This document shows positions 26,296-35,197 of a stretch of DNA of 64,000 bases, piece after piece; positions within the stretch are counted from its first letter, which is position 1; every line of letters starts with the position of its first letter. The notes beneath the pieces are model-generated. The model was not told the origin of the DNA. It did no database searches and saw nothing but the letters and a program-made list of their open reading frames with translations. Both the position numbers and the translations under genes were made by a program. The stretch comes from Bradyrhizobium prioriisuperbiae (GTDB taxonomy: Bacteria > Pseudomonadota > Alphaproteobacteria > Rhizobiales > Xanthobacteraceae), in the NCBI RefSeq assembly GCF_032397745.1, contig NZ_CP135921.1:1922001-1986000 (forward strand), written 5' to 3'.

Positions 26296-26829
26296 ATGGA
26301 TCGCAAGCCCGTCACACGCGAGGAGATGCTGAAGCGAACAGCCTTTTTCGACAAGCTTCAGCCCAGCTCACGGCCGCTGGTCGATGCGGTGCTGCCGCAG
26401 TTCCAGCGGCAGATCTTCAACATCATCGGCGGCGGCGTCACCGAAGATCCGACCATGCATATCCCGATCCGCGATGCCGAAGGTTTTCACCTGTCGATCG
26501 TGAAGGCCGAACCGCAGAAGGGCACCGGTCTTCACGATCATACCACCACGGAAGTCTTCATGCCGCTGCAAGGCAGTTGGGCCATCATCTGGGGCAGCAA
26601 AGGCGAGAACGAACTGGTGCTGAACGAATGGGACGTGGTCTCGGTGCCTCCGGGGGTCAATCGCGGCTTCCGCAATGTCGGAGCCGGGACCGGCCATCTG
26701 CTGGTGGTGCTCGAGGGCACTGATCCCGGCCGGGTCGCCTGGGTGGACAGCGTGATGAGCGCGGTGCGCGAGAAGGGCTTCGACCTCGACGAGCGCGGCA
26801 AGATCGTGGGCGGCGAAGTCGGCGCGTGA
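26296..26829 (+). CDS. Small cupin-domain protein
   Basis: A 177-residue single cupin. Metal-binding motif 1 is visible as GLHDHTTTEVFMPLQGSW (about residues 78-95) and motif 2 around PPGVNRGFRNVG (about 121-132). Such proteins are often isomerases, lyases or dioxygenases acting on small acids, or sensors. Because it is flanked by ABC importer and amidase genes in one run, it probably acts on the imported compound. The specific reaction cannot be told. Confidence 0.85.
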   Translation: MDRKPVTREEMLKRTAFFDKLQPSSRPLVDAVLPQFQRQIFNIIGGGVTEDPTMHIPIRDAEGFHLSIVKAEPQKGTGLHDHTTTEVFMPLQGSWAIIWGSKGENELVLNEWDVVSVPPGVNRGFRNVGAGTGHLLVVLEGTDPGRVAWVDSVMSAVREKGFDLDERGKIVGGEVGA

Positions 26830-26853
26830 CCGGCGCATCGGGGGATATCGGCA

Positions 26854-28251
26854 ATGGCTGACGACGAACTCTGCTTCATCCCGGCGACGCGCCTCGCCGG
26901 GATGATCTCGCTCCGCGAGGTCTCACCGGTCGAGGTCACGACCGCGGTGCTGGCGCGCGCCGAGCGCCTGCAGCCGGTCCTCAACATTTTTGCCATGCTG
27001 CTGGCAGATGAAGCCCTCGACCTCGCGCGGGCCTCCGAGGCCGCCGTGATGCGCGGCGATGCGCTGGGACCGCTGCACGGCGTGCCGATCACCATCAAGG
27101 ACAATGTGGCGATCGGCGGCCTGCCGATGCGCAACGGCTCGCTGGCCTCTGTCGATCTTGTGCCCGACCATGACGCCACCGTCACGGCGCGGGTGAAGGC
27201 GGCCGGCGCGATCCTGATCGGAACGACGACGCTGCCGGAATTCGCCCACAAGGTGCTGACCGACAGCCCGCTCTACGGTATCACCCGCAACCCTTACGAT
27301 CTCACCCGGACACCCGGCGGCTCCAGCGGCGGCGCCAGCGCTGCGCTGGCGACCGGGGTCGCGCCGCTCGCCATCGGCAGCGACGGCGGCGGCTCGATCC
27401 GCTGTCCGGCGTCCTGCACCGGTGTCGCCGGACTGAAGGCAACACTGGGGCGGATTCCGAACGAGCAGGTCCCCGACAGTTTCGCCAACTACGCGGCCGT
27501 GGGGCCGATGACACGGGTGGTGGAGGATCTGCCGCTGCTGCTCTCGGTGATGTCCGGCCCCCAGATCGACGATCCCTATTCCTACGCCCTCGAAAAATTC
27601 GTGCCGAAGCCCGCGAAGGACCCTGTGCGCGGCCTGCGCGTCGCCTGGATCACGCAGTTCGGCAATGTCCGTCCAGAACCGGACGTCGGCGCGCTGACAC
27701 AAGATGCCGTCGAACTGCTCGCCGCGGCAGGCGCCCATGTGGACGCGGTTTCGACTCCGATCTTCGACAATGTTTTCGACACCTACGTCGTGATCGCCAC
27801 CACCGCGCATGCTGCGCGGCTGGAGGCGATGGCGGCAAAATGGGGCAATGCGATCACCCCGTCGCTGCGCCAGAGCATCGTGCGGGGATTGGGCTATTCT
27901 GCCGCGGAATGGCAGCGTGCAAGCGATCGCCGCAGTGTTCTGTTCCGCGCGGTGCAGCGCCTGTTCGAGCGCTACGATGTGATCGTCACGCCAACGATGA
28001 ACGCAGCCCCGGTCGGCCTCGACGCCGGTGGCTCGATCGAGAGCGAGATGTATGCGCAATGGGCAGGCTATCTGTATCCGTTCAACCTGACCGGCAATCC
28101 CGCGCTGTCGGTCCCCTGCGGCTTCACGGCGGACGGCCTGCCTGTCGGCCTGCAGCTGGTCGGCGCCTATCACGACGAGCAGCGGCTGATCGACGTCGCT
28201 GCAACCATCGAGCGCGCCGGAGGCTGGTCGGCACGACGCCCGGCGTGCTGA
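26854..28251 (+). CDS. Amidase (amidase-signature family)
   Basis: A 465-residue amidase with the full catalytic triad: lysine in PITIKDNVAIGG (about residue 79), the cis-serine and nucleophilic serine in GGSSGGASAALATGVAP and GSDGGGSIRCPA (about 153-190). Family members hydrolyse carboxamides, ureides or aryl amides to the acid and ammonia in the cytoplasm. It ends the importer-cupin run, so the imported substrate probably contains an amide. GatA itself is unlikely without gatB or gatC nearby. Confidence 0.92.
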   Translation: MADDELCFIPATRLAGMISLREVSPVEVTTAVLARAERLQPVLNIFAMLLADEALDLARASEAAVMRGDALGPLHGVPITIKDNVAIGGLPMRNGSLASVDLVPDHDATVTARVKAAGAILIGTTTLPEFAHKVLTDSPLYGITRNPYDLTRTPGGSSGGASAALATGVAPLAIGSDGGGSIRCPASCTGVAGLKATLGRIPNEQVPDSFANYAAVGPMTRVVEDLPLLLSVMSGPQIDDPYSYALEKFVPKPAKDPVRGLRVAWITQFGNVRPEPDVGALTQDAVELLAAAGAHVDAVSTPIFDNVFDTYVVIATTAHAARLEAMAAKWGNAITPSLRQSIVRGLGYSAAEWQRASDRRSVLFRAVQRLFERYDVIVTPTMNAAPVGLDAGGSIESEMYAQWAGYLYPFNLTGNPALSVPCGFTADGLPVGLQLVGAYHDEQRLIDVAATIERAGGWSARRPAC

Positions 28252-28405
28252 TGCACGTCCGGCCTTCGATTGCCAGCGCAGCCGCCTCGCGGAGGCCATG
28301 TCACCCGAGACCGACGCTCCGACATGGTGTATTCGGCGCCTGACGATGGACTTGCCGCCGCCGGCGGTAAAAGTCCATGATCGCGCGGCAAGCCGAGGTT
28401 GCCCC

Positions 28406-29356
28406 ATGATGACACTCCGCCAGGTTGAAGTCGTACGCGCCGTGATGGTGACGGGCACGATCGGCGGTGCGGCAAAGCTGCTCAACGTCTCGGCGCCGGG
28501 CATCAGCCGGCTGGTGAAATACACCGAGAAATCGCTCGGCATCCGCTTTTTCCAGCGCCAGAACGGCCGCTATTTTCCGACCCCCGAAGCTCAAAGCATT
28601 TTCGAGCAGATCAACGGCGTCTACAAAAAGGTCGACGATCTCTCCGGCATGATCTCGGCGATGGGCCGCGGCGGCCTCTCCGAACTGCGGATCGGCTCGG
28701 TGCCGAGCATCTCGCAGGTGATGGTGCCGCGCGCCATCGAGCGGGTGCGGCGGCGTTATCCTGATTTGCACATGGACATCAACATCCTCAAGATCGAGGA
28801 GGCGATCGACTATCTGCTGCTCGGCAAAGGCGAGTGCGTGGCGATGAGCTATCGCCTGCCGCACTCCGGGCTCGACTTCCTGCCGCTGGCGTCGGGTGAA
28901 CTGTTTTGCATCGTGCCGGAGGGACACGAGCTCGCTGGCCGCAAGGAGATCACGGCGGCGGAGATGATCCGTTATCCGCTGATCGGCATCGATCCCAACG
29001 ATCCCTACGGCCGCATCATGGCGGAGATGTTTGCCCGCAACAAACTCAGCTACGACATCACCATCCGCGCGCGATTCGGCACCACGGTGTGCGCGCTGGT
29101 GAAGGCGGGGCTCGGCATTGCCGTGATCGACCAGTTCACCGTGGCGCATGGCGGCGTGCCGGGCATCGAGCTGCTGCGGATTACCGAACCGACCCGGTTC
29201 GACACTTACATCGCGGTGAAGCGCGGCGTGCCGCTGTCGCTGCATGCGGAGGCCTTCATCGAATTCCTGCGCGCCGAGATGCGCGCGGTCGAGCCGGCGC
29301 GGCAAAGCCCGCCGCCGGAGCGGGCTCGCCCCAGATCGGCGGGCCGCAAAAAGTAA
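28406..29356 (+). CDS. LysR-family transcriptional regulator
   Basis: A 316-residue LysR protein. The N-terminal HTH lies in GTIGGAAKLLNVSAPGISRLV (about residues 17-37), and the two-lobed effector domain (about 90-290) follows. The start is the first of two adjacent methionines after GAGG. The C-terminus has a basic tail (RARPRSAGRKK). It stands 154 bases after the amidase gene and 133 bases before the shikimate dehydrogenase gene on the same strand. Control of the latter catabolic cluster, with shikimate or quinate as effector, is the likeliest role but inferred from position only. Confidence 0.92.
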   Translation: MMTLRQVEVVRAVMVTGTIGGAAKLLNVSAPGISRLVKYTEKSLGIRFFQRQNGRYFPTPEAQSIFEQINGVYKKVDDLSGMISAMGRGGLSELRIGSVPSISQVMVPRAIERVRRRYPDLHMDINILKIEEAIDYLLLGKGECVAMSYRLPHSGLDFLPLASGELFCIVPEGHELAGRKEITAAEMIRYPLIGIDPNDPYGRIMAEMFARNKLSYDITIRARFGTTVCALVKAGLGIAVIDQFTVAHGGVPGIELLRITEPTRFDTYIAVKRGVPLSLHAEAFIEFLRAEMRAVEPARQSPPPERARPRSAGRKK

Positions 29357-29366
29357 CATGATGTTA
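29354..29366. promoter_or_regulatory. TAACA-TGA-TGTTA palindrome, possible LysR-type site
   Basis: A perfect 5-base inverted repeat starts at the LysR stop codon and lies about 125 bases before the shikimate dehydrogenase start, in AT-rich DNA. It could be an operator for the downstream cluster; short palindromes like this also arise by chance. Confidence 0.3.
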
Positions 29367-29489
29367 TGTTTGGTGGATAAATGGGTAATTGTGTTATTTC
29401 AGGGATTGACTATCGTCGATCTGCCGCAAGCCCGCGGGACATTATAAGACGCGTGCTGCTGCCGATCATTTCCAACCGCGGACGTCCTC

Positions 29490-30371
29490 GTGCCGAACGA
29501 TTATCACCTTGCGGACCAGTGTTTCCTGACCGGGCTGATCGGCGCGCCGATCGCCCATTCCGCATCGCCCGCGATGCATGAACGGGCGGCGCAGGCGCTG
29601 GGCGCGCGGTGCCATTATCACCTGATCGAGGTGGCCGGCGCCGACCGGGACAAGCTGCGCGCCCTGCTCGACAGCGTCCGGCTGCTCGGCTTCGCCGGCG
29701 TGAACATCACCTTCCCCTACAAGGAAGCCGTGGTGGAGCTGCTCGACGAACTCTCTCCCAGTGCGGCTGCGATGCAGGCCGTCAATACGGTGGTGGTCCG
29801 CGATGGCCGCCTGATCGGCCACAACACCGACACCACCGGCTTTGCGCGTGCGGCGGGCGATCTCGTCGAGGCGTCGAAACGCGGCCCGGTGGCGCTGGTC
29901 GGCGCCGGCGGGGTCGGCAAGGCGATCGCGTTTGCGCTGGCGCATCTCGGCGTCGCAACAATCCGGGTGTTCGACACCGATGTGGCCAAGACCCGCGCGA
30001 TTGCGGCCGCGCTCGGATCGCGCGCAACCATCGTGGCCGCTGATGACGTCGAAGCCGCGCTGCGCGGCGCCGTCGGCCTCGTCAACGCGACGCCGATCGG
30101 CATGCTGCCGAACCGCGGCACGCCGGTGTCCGAACACTTGCTGCACGACGGCCTGTGGGTGGCGGATGCCGTCTATTCGCCGCTGTGGACGCCGCTGCTC
30201 ACTGCGGCCAAAGCGCGCGGCGCACGGGTGATGACCGGGCGCGAGCTTGCGATCTATCAGGCCGCGGATGCTTTCGAACTGTTTACCGGATTGACGCCGT
30301 CGACTGACGTGATGGGAAAAGCCTTTGATGCCGTGATGGCAAAACGATATGCAGCGACGAACGCTGCATGA
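29490..30371 (+). CDS. Shikimate (quinate) dehydrogenase, AroE family, probably catabolic
   Basis: A 293-residue enzyme. The substrate-binding HSASPAMHE (about residues 24-32), catalytic lysine NITFPYKE (about 72-79), aspartate NTDTTGF (about 113-119) and Rossmann loop GAGGVGKA (about 136-143) are intact. It interconverts shikimate and 3-dehydroshikimate with NAD(P). The position directly upstream of a LivK-type importer and a 3-dehydroshikimate dehydratase, instead of among aromatic biosynthesis genes, points to shikimate/quinate breakdown. The start is GTG with a poor ribosome site. Confidence 0.88.
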   Translation: MPNDYHLADQCFLTGLIGAPIAHSASPAMHERAAQALGARCHYHLIEVAGADRDKLRALLDSVRLLGFAGVNITFPYKEAVVELLDELSPSAAAMQAVNTVVVRDGRLIGHNTDTTGFARAAGDLVEASKRGPVALVGAGGVGKAIAFALAHLGVATIRVFDTDVAKTRAIAAALGSRATIVAADDVEAALRGAVGLVNATPIGMLPNRGTPVSEHLLHDGLWVADAVYSPLWTPLLTAAKARGARVMTGRELAIYQAADAFELFTGLTPSTDVMGKAFDAVMAKRYAATNAA

Positions 30372-30423
30372 AGGTTGGTTCATAAGAACCGCCAGAGGGA
30401 CTGAAACGTAAAGGGAGATGACC

Positions 30424-31551
30424 GTGAAACCGATTATTCTTGCGGGCGCAATGCTCGCTGCGCTCTGCGCGACCGCGCAGGCGCAAACCATCAAGCTCGC
30501 CAATGTCGCCGAATTATCCGGCGGCGGCGCGACGGTGGGAACCAACTGGAAGAACGGCATCGATCTCGCGATCGAAGAGGTCAATGCCAAGGGTGGCATT
30601 CTCGGCCGCAAGATCGAAGTCACCCACGCGGATTCTCAATCCAACCCGGGCGTCGCCCGCGCCCAGGTGCAGAAAGCGCTCGACGGCGAGCCTTATGTGC
30701 TGCTCGGGCCCGGCTATTCCGGATCGGTGAAGGTCACCGCGCCGCTGGCGGCGGAAGCCGGCATCGCCCAGATCATGGGCGGCGAAGCGGCCGAGCTGAC
30801 CCAGGCCGGCAACAAGTTTCTATTCCGCACCTCGTTCGGCCAGCAGTCCTCGATGCCCAAGGTCGCCAAATACATGGCCGAGGAGTTGAAGGCGAAATCG
30901 GTTGCGGTCGTTTGGGTCAACAATGACTTCGGCAAGGGTGGTCGCGACGTCATCCTGAAGGAATTCGCCAAGCGCAATGTCAAGGTGGTGGCGGATCTCT
31001 CGACCGAAGCCGGCCAGGCCGACTTCGCCGCCGACGTCTCCAAGGTCAAGGCCGCGGCGCCCGACGCCGTCTTTGTCTATGTCAACGAGGAAGAGAGCGC
31101 GCGCATCCTGAAAGAGCTGAAGCGCCAGGGTGTCACCGTGCCGCTGATGGGCGAAACCACGCTGATCGGCCAGAAGGTGGTCGAACTCGCCGGCGATGCC
31201 GCCAACGGTGCGCGCGGCCATGTCGGCCTGACCACCGATGCGCCGGTCGATCTGGTGAAGGCGTTCCGGGAAAGGTTCGTCAAGAAGTACAACTATGTGC
31301 CCGACCACAACGGCCTGAAGGGCTACCTCTCGATCTACATGATCAAGGCCGCGACGGAGAAGATGGGCAAGGTCGATTCCAAGGGCGTCGCCGACGCGCT
31401 GCATGGCCTCACCATCTCGGCCGCCAAGGAGCCGGGCATCCTGATGGACGTCACCTTCGACCAGAATGGCGACATCGATCGCCAGGGCTTCCTAGTGGAG
31501 ATCGTCAACGGCAAGCAGGTGGTGAAGGAAGTGCTGCCGAAGCTGAACTAA
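30424..31551 (+). CDS. Branched-chain-type ABC solute-binding protein (LivK-like)
   Basis: A 375-residue type I periplasmic binding protein with a Sec signal peptide ending AQAQ at about residue 20. The mature part shows the Peripla_BP_6 pattern (GTNWKNGIDLAIEEVNAKGGI). GTG is chosen as the start because AAGGGAG sits 6 bases upstream of it; the in-frame ATG two codons earlier would abut the ribosome site. It begins a complete LivK-H-M-G-F set within a shikimate catabolic context, so the ligand is probably an aromatic or hydroaromatic acid rather than leucine. Confidence 0.92.
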   Translation: MKPIILAGAMLAALCATAQAQTIKLANVAELSGGGATVGTNWKNGIDLAIEEVNAKGGILGRKIEVTHADSQSNPGVARAQVQKALDGEPYVLLGPGYSGSVKVTAPLAAEAGIAQIMGGEAAELTQAGNKFLFRTSFGQQSSMPKVAKYMAEELKAKSVAVVWVNNDFGKGGRDVILKEFAKRNVKVVADLSTEAGQADFAADVSKVKAAAPDAVFVYVNEEESARILKELKRQGVTVPLMGETTLIGQKVVELAGDAANGARGHVGLTTDAPVDLVKAFRERFVKKYNYVPDHNGLKGYLSIYMIKAATEKMGKVDSKGVADALHGLTISAAKEPGILMDVTFDQNGDIDRQGFLVEIVNGKQVVKEVLPKLN

Positions 31552-31561
31552 TCGCGGCGTT

Positions 31562-31640
31562 GTAGCCCGGGTGAGCGCAAGCGACACCCGGGATTCCACA
31601 CACCGCCGTTCCCGGATGTCGCTTCGCTCATCCGGGCTAC
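31562..31640. repeat. Dispersed palindrome, GTAGCCCGG...CCGGGCTAC type
   Basis: Terminal arms GTAGCCCGG and CCGGGCTAC are perfectly inverted. Inside each arm is a GAGCG-AAGCGACA-type subpalindrome. A relative with the same arms and GAGCG/GCGACA core is found at 50184-50248. It lies between the binding-protein and permease genes of one transport operon, where it could lower expression of the downstream genes. Confidence 0.8.
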
Positions 31641-31672
31641 GAAGATGAAGATCGTTGAGGCAAAGTCAGGTT

Positions 31673-31814
31673 AGCCGTCATCCTGAGGTGCGAGCCTTGC
31701 GGCGCACTTGGCCGCTGGGCGAGCCTCGAAGGATGCACGGCCAAGATACTTGAGGAATTGGCTGTCGCCCTTCGAGGGCCGCGCTACGCACGGCCACCTC
31801 AGGGTGACGGGCTG
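31673..31814. repeat. Second dispersed element, AGCCGTCATCCTGAGGTG...CACCTCAGG
   Basis: Arms AGCCGTCATCCTGAGGTG (31673-31690) and CACCTCAGGGTGACGGGCT (31796-31814) are nearly perfect inverted repeats around about 100 bases. From general knowledge, this CGTCATCCTGAGGTGC type recurs in Bradyrhizobium-type genomes. Together with the preceding palindrome it fills the 285-base gap before the permease genes; no gene is seen there. Confidence 0.75.
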
Positions 31815-31836
31815 ATTCACAACGTCGAGAGGGACG

Positions 31837-32712
31837 ATGTCCAATCTGCTTGACCTTCTGATTGCGGGACTGGCGACCGGCGCGATTTATGCGCTGGTGG
31901 CGGTCGGCTTTACCTTGCTGTGGCAGACGTCGCAGACCATTAATTTCGCCCAGGGCGAATTCGTGATGCTGCCGGCGTTCCTGATGCTGGCCGCCATGCA
32001 CGTCGGCGCGCCGTTCTGGCTCGCGATCCTGCTCGGCATCCTGCTGTCGCTGATCCTGCTGGGCCTTGGCTTCAAATTGTTGCTGGTGGATCCGATGCTG
32101 CGCCACGGCGTGCTGCCGCTGGCGATCGCCACCATGGCGCTGGCGATCGGGCTGAAAGAAGCCGTGAAGCAATTCTTCAGCGCCGAGGCCTCGCCGTTTC
32201 CCTCGATCATTCCCGCCGGTGATATCTCCATCCTCGGCCGCACGGTGTCGCTGCAGAGCATCGGCGTGCTGGTGCTGGCAATCGCGGTGGTGGTGGCGCT
32301 GACCACCCTGCTCAACCGCAGTTCGATCGGCCACCAGATGCAGGCAGCGGCGCAGAACCCGACCGTGGCGCGCATCATCGGCGTCCCTGTGGAGCGGATG
32401 ATCCTGCTGACCTTCCTGATCAACGCGTTTCTTGTCGCCATCGCGTCGCTGCTGATCACGCCGATTTACCTGGCGAAATTCTCCAGCGGCGAAGTGCTGG
32501 GCCAGGCCGCCTTCATCGCCGCCATTGTCGGCGGCTTCAACCAGGTGCGCGGCGCCATCGCCGGCGGCCTCCTGATCGGCGTGGTCGACAATCTGGCGGC
32601 CGCCTATGTCTCCACCCAGTACCGCGCGGCGGTGCCGATGATCCTGCTGATCGCCATCATCCTGTTCCGGCCGCAGGGCCTGATGGGACGCGCCGAGGAG
32701 CGCACCGTATGA
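31837..32712 (+). CDS. livH: ABC importer permease, LivH-like
   Basis: A 291-residue inner-membrane permease with about eight membrane helices. The LivH hallmark LATGAIYALVAVGFTLLWQTSQTINFAQGEFVML opens it, and the Q-loop-contacting segment IGHQMQAAAQNPTVARIIGV lies at about residues 162-181. Its stop overlaps the LivM gene start by 4 bases (ATGA type). Confidence 0.93.
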   Translation: MSNLLDLLIAGLATGAIYALVAVGFTLLWQTSQTINFAQGEFVMLPAFLMLAAMHVGAPFWLAILLGILLSLILLGLGFKLLLVDPMLRHGVLPLAIATMALAIGLKEAVKQFFSAEASPFPSIIPAGDISILGRTVSLQSIGVLVLAIAVVVALTTLLNRSSIGHQMQAAAQNPTVARIIGVPVERMILLTFLINAFLVAIASLLITPIYLAKFSSGEVLGQAAFIAAIVGGFNQVRGAIAGGLLIGVVDNLAAAYVSTQYRAAVPMILLIAIILFRPQGLMGRAEERTV

Positions 32713-33707
32713 CCCGCTCCAGGATTCTTTCGCTCGCGCTGGGCATCGCCGTTGTCATCGCGCTGATTGTCATTCCCCAAGGCTTCAATCGCTACGGCCT
32801 GTTTATCCTGAGCCAGTGGGCGGTGATGAGCATCGCCGCGATGGGGCTCAACCTGACGCTGGGTTATGCCGGACAGGTGTCGCTGGCGCAGGGCGCTTTT
32901 GTCGGCATCGGCGCCTACGCCGCCGCGATCATGACCACCCAAGGGTATCCGCTGATCGGCGCCCTGCCGGTGGCGATCATCCTGTGCTTCGCGGTCGGCT
33001 GGATCCTGGGTTATCCGGCGCTGCGGGTGCAGCATCATTACCTCGCCTTCGTGACACTCGCGTTTTCGACCCTGGCCTTCCTGGTGTTCCGCAACGAGGA
33101 CTGGCTGACCAAAGGCATCTACGGCATCAGCAACATCCCCCGGCCTCATGTCTTCGGCTTCGCCACCAACCGCCCGCTGCCGTTCTATTATGTCTGCCTG
33201 GGATCACTGGGCATCGTCACCTTCATGGTGTGGTGGCTGATCCGTTCGCCCTGGGGCCGCGCCTTCGTGGCGCTGCGTGAAAATCCGGTGCGGGCGCTGT
33301 CCCTGGGCATCGACACCCGTCGTTACACCCTGATGGCATTCGCGATCGGTTCCGCACTCGGCGGTATCGCCGGCACGCTGTATGCACCGCTGACGCAATA
33401 TGTCGACCCTGTGCCGTTCAATCTGTCGCTGTCGCTCGACCTCCTGATGATGGTGATTGTCGGCGGCTCCGGCTTCTTTTTCGGCCCGTTCCTTGGCGCG
33501 ATGATTGCAGTGCTGCTGCCGGAATGGATGCGTGACTTCACCGGAGGCTATTACCTGATGTTCTATGCGGCCGCGGTGATCCTGTTGCTGATCTACTCGC
33601 CCAGCGGCATCCTTGGCATCCTCGATCGTTTCCTCACCGAACGCCGCACCAAGACCGCATCCGCGATGCGCGCAGTAGCCAAAGCCAAACTGGAGACCGC
33701 GCCATGA
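32709..33707 (+). CDS. livM: ABC importer permease, LivM-like
   Basis: A 332-residue inner-membrane permease. GLNLTLGYAGQVSLAQGAFVGIGAYAAA (about residues 45-72) is the LivM signature, and the ATPase-contact loop reads RSPWGRAFVALRENPVRALSLGID (about 180-203). It pairs with LivH. The gene overlaps both neighbours by 4 bases. Confidence 0.93.
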   Translation: MTRSRILSLALGIAVVIALIVIPQGFNRYGLFILSQWAVMSIAAMGLNLTLGYAGQVSLAQGAFVGIGAYAAAIMTTQGYPLIGALPVAIILCFAVGWILGYPALRVQHHYLAFVTLAFSTLAFLVFRNEDWLTKGIYGISNIPRPHVFGFATNRPLPFYYVCLGSLGIVTFMVWWLIRSPWGRAFVALRENPVRALSLGIDTRRYTLMAFAIGSALGGIAGTLYAPLTQYVDPVPFNLSLSLDLLMMVIVGGSGFFFGPFLGAMIAVLLPEWMRDFTGGYYLMFYAAAVILLLIYSPSGILGILDRFLTERRTKTASAMRAVAKAKLETAP

Positions 33708-34447
33708 GTCCGGTTTTGCAGGTCAGCAATATCAAGAAGAATTTCGGCGGCATCACCGCGGTCGACGGTGTGTCCTTCGAGGTCAATGAGGGCGAGATTC
33801 TCGGCCTGATCGGCCCCAATGGCTGCGGCAAGTCGACCCTGTTCAATTGCATCCTCGGCCAGTTGCTGCCGAGCGCCGGCGAAGTGAAAATCGATGGCCG
33901 CACCACCACCGGCATGCGGCCGTCGGAGCTCAACCGGCTCGGTGTCAGCCGCACCTTCCAGCTGCTGCAGGTGTTTCCAAAACTGTCGGTGCGCGAGAAC
34001 CTGATCCTCGCCGGCCAGGAGCACCAGGGCAACATGGCCTCGCGGCTGTTCGGGCCGTCCGACGCCGGCCTCGGCGCCGCCGCCGACCAGATGATTTCCT
34101 TCTTCAAGCTGGAGCATCTCGCCACCGAACCCGCGGGCGGACTCTCCTATGGGCAGCAGAAGCTGCTCGACGCCGCCATGGCCTTCATGGGCGGCCCGCG
34201 GCTGGTGTTGCTGGATGAGCCGGCCGGCGGCGTCAATCTCTCGATGCTCGCTGACCTGAAAGAACGCCTCAGCGCCATCAATCGCGAGAAACGCGCCACC
34301 TTCGTGGTGATCGAGCACAACATGGAGTTCGTGATGTCGCTGTGCTCGCGCGTGGTGGTGATGGCGGAAGGCAAGGTGCTGGCGCAGGGCAAGCCCGCCG
34401 AGGTGCGGTCCAACCAGGCCGTCATCGATGCCTATCTGGGACATTAG
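33704..34447 (+). CDS. livG: ABC importer ATPase, LivG-like
   Basis: A 247-residue ATPase. Walker A GPNGCGKST (about residues 38-46), signature LSYGQQKLLDAAMA (about 147-160) and Walker B LVLLDEPAGGVN (about 167-178) are intact, with SYG in place of the usual SGG in the signature. The C-terminal BCA_ABC_TP tail (AYLGH) is characteristic of LivG. It overlaps livM by 4 bases. Confidence 0.93.
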   Translation: MSPVLQVSNIKKNFGGITAVDGVSFEVNEGEILGLIGPNGCGKSTLFNCILGQLLPSAGEVKIDGRTTTGMRPSELNRLGVSRTFQLLQVFPKLSVRENLILAGQEHQGNMASRLFGPSDAGLGAAADQMISFFKLEHLATEPAGGLSYGQQKLLDAAMAFMGGPRLVLLDEPAGGVNLSMLADLKERLSAINREKRATFVVIEHNMEFVMSLCSRVVVMAEGKVLAQGKPAEVRSNQAVIDAYLGH

Positions 34448-34456
34448 GAGTTTCCC

Positions 34457-35197
34457 ATGAGCGATATCATCCTGGACGTGCAGGGCCTGGTCGGCGGCTA
34501 CGGCAAGATGACGATTCTCAATGGCACCAGTTTCACCGTGCCGAAGGGCTCGATCACCACCGTGATCGGCCCCAACGGCGCCGGCAAGTCGACGGTGTTC
34601 AAGGCGATTTTCGGCCTGCTCAAGCTGCGCGAAGGACGCGTCGTTTTCAAAGGCCGCGATGTCACCCGTTTCACCCAGCGCCAGTTGCTGGAAACCGGCA
34701 TCTGCTATGTGCCGCAGGGTCGCAACATTTTCCCCGAGCTGTCGGTGCGGCACAATATCGAGCTCGGCGCCGTGGCCGCGGGGCGCTCCATCACCGACAT
34801 GCCCCAGCGGATCGAGCGGGCACTGGATCGCTTTCCGAACCTGCGCAAGAAAGCCACCCAGCAGGCCTCCACGCTGTCCGGCGGCGAACAGAAGCAGCTC
34901 GAGATCGTTCGCGGCCTGCTGCTTGATCCGCAACTGGTGCTGATCGACGAACCGTCGATCGGGCTCTCGCCGCTGATGGTGCAGGAGACCTTCGGCATCC
35001 TCAGGGAGTTGCGCGACAAGGGTGTCTCCATCCTGATGATCGAGCAGAATGCACGCTCGGCGCTGGAGATCTCCGATTTCGGCATCGTGCTTGAGCTGGG
35101 ACAGACCCGCATCGTCGATACCGCGCAAAAGATCCTGCACGATCCGCGGATCGGGCAATTGTTCCTTGGCGGCGCGCTGGAGCCAGCCGCGGCATGA
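34457..35197 (+). CDS. livF: ABC importer ATPase, LivF-like
   Basis: A 246-residue ATPase. Walker A GPNGAGKST (about residues 35-43), signature LSGGEQKQLEIVRGL (about 139-153) and Walker B LVLIDEPSIGLSP (about 159-171) are intact. It completes the heterodimeric ATPase with LivG. GGAG lies 8 bases before the start. The stop overlaps the next dehydrogenase gene by 4 bases, tying the transporter to the catabolic enzymes. Confidence 0.93.
   Translation: MSDIILDVQGLVGGYGKMTILNGTSFTVPKGSITTVIGPNGAGKSTVFKAIFGLLKLREGRVVFKGRDVTRFTQRQLLETGICYVPQGRNIFPELSVRHNIELGAVAAGRSITDMPQRIERALDRFPNLRKKATQQASTLSGGEQKQLEIVRGLLLDPQLVLIDEPSIGLSPLMVQETFGILRELRDKGVSILMIEQNARSALEISDFGIVLELGQTRIVDTAQKILHDPRIGQLFLGGALEPAAA

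Noticed and set aside
26854..28251. Glutamyl-tRNA amidotransferase subunit gatA
   Set aside because: No gatB or gatC neighbour and the operon context is solute import; a catabolic amidase is more likely.
31552..31836. Insertion-sequence remnant
   Set aside because: Inverted arms are present but there is no transposase fragment or target duplication; both elements fit dispersed extragenic palindromes of this group.
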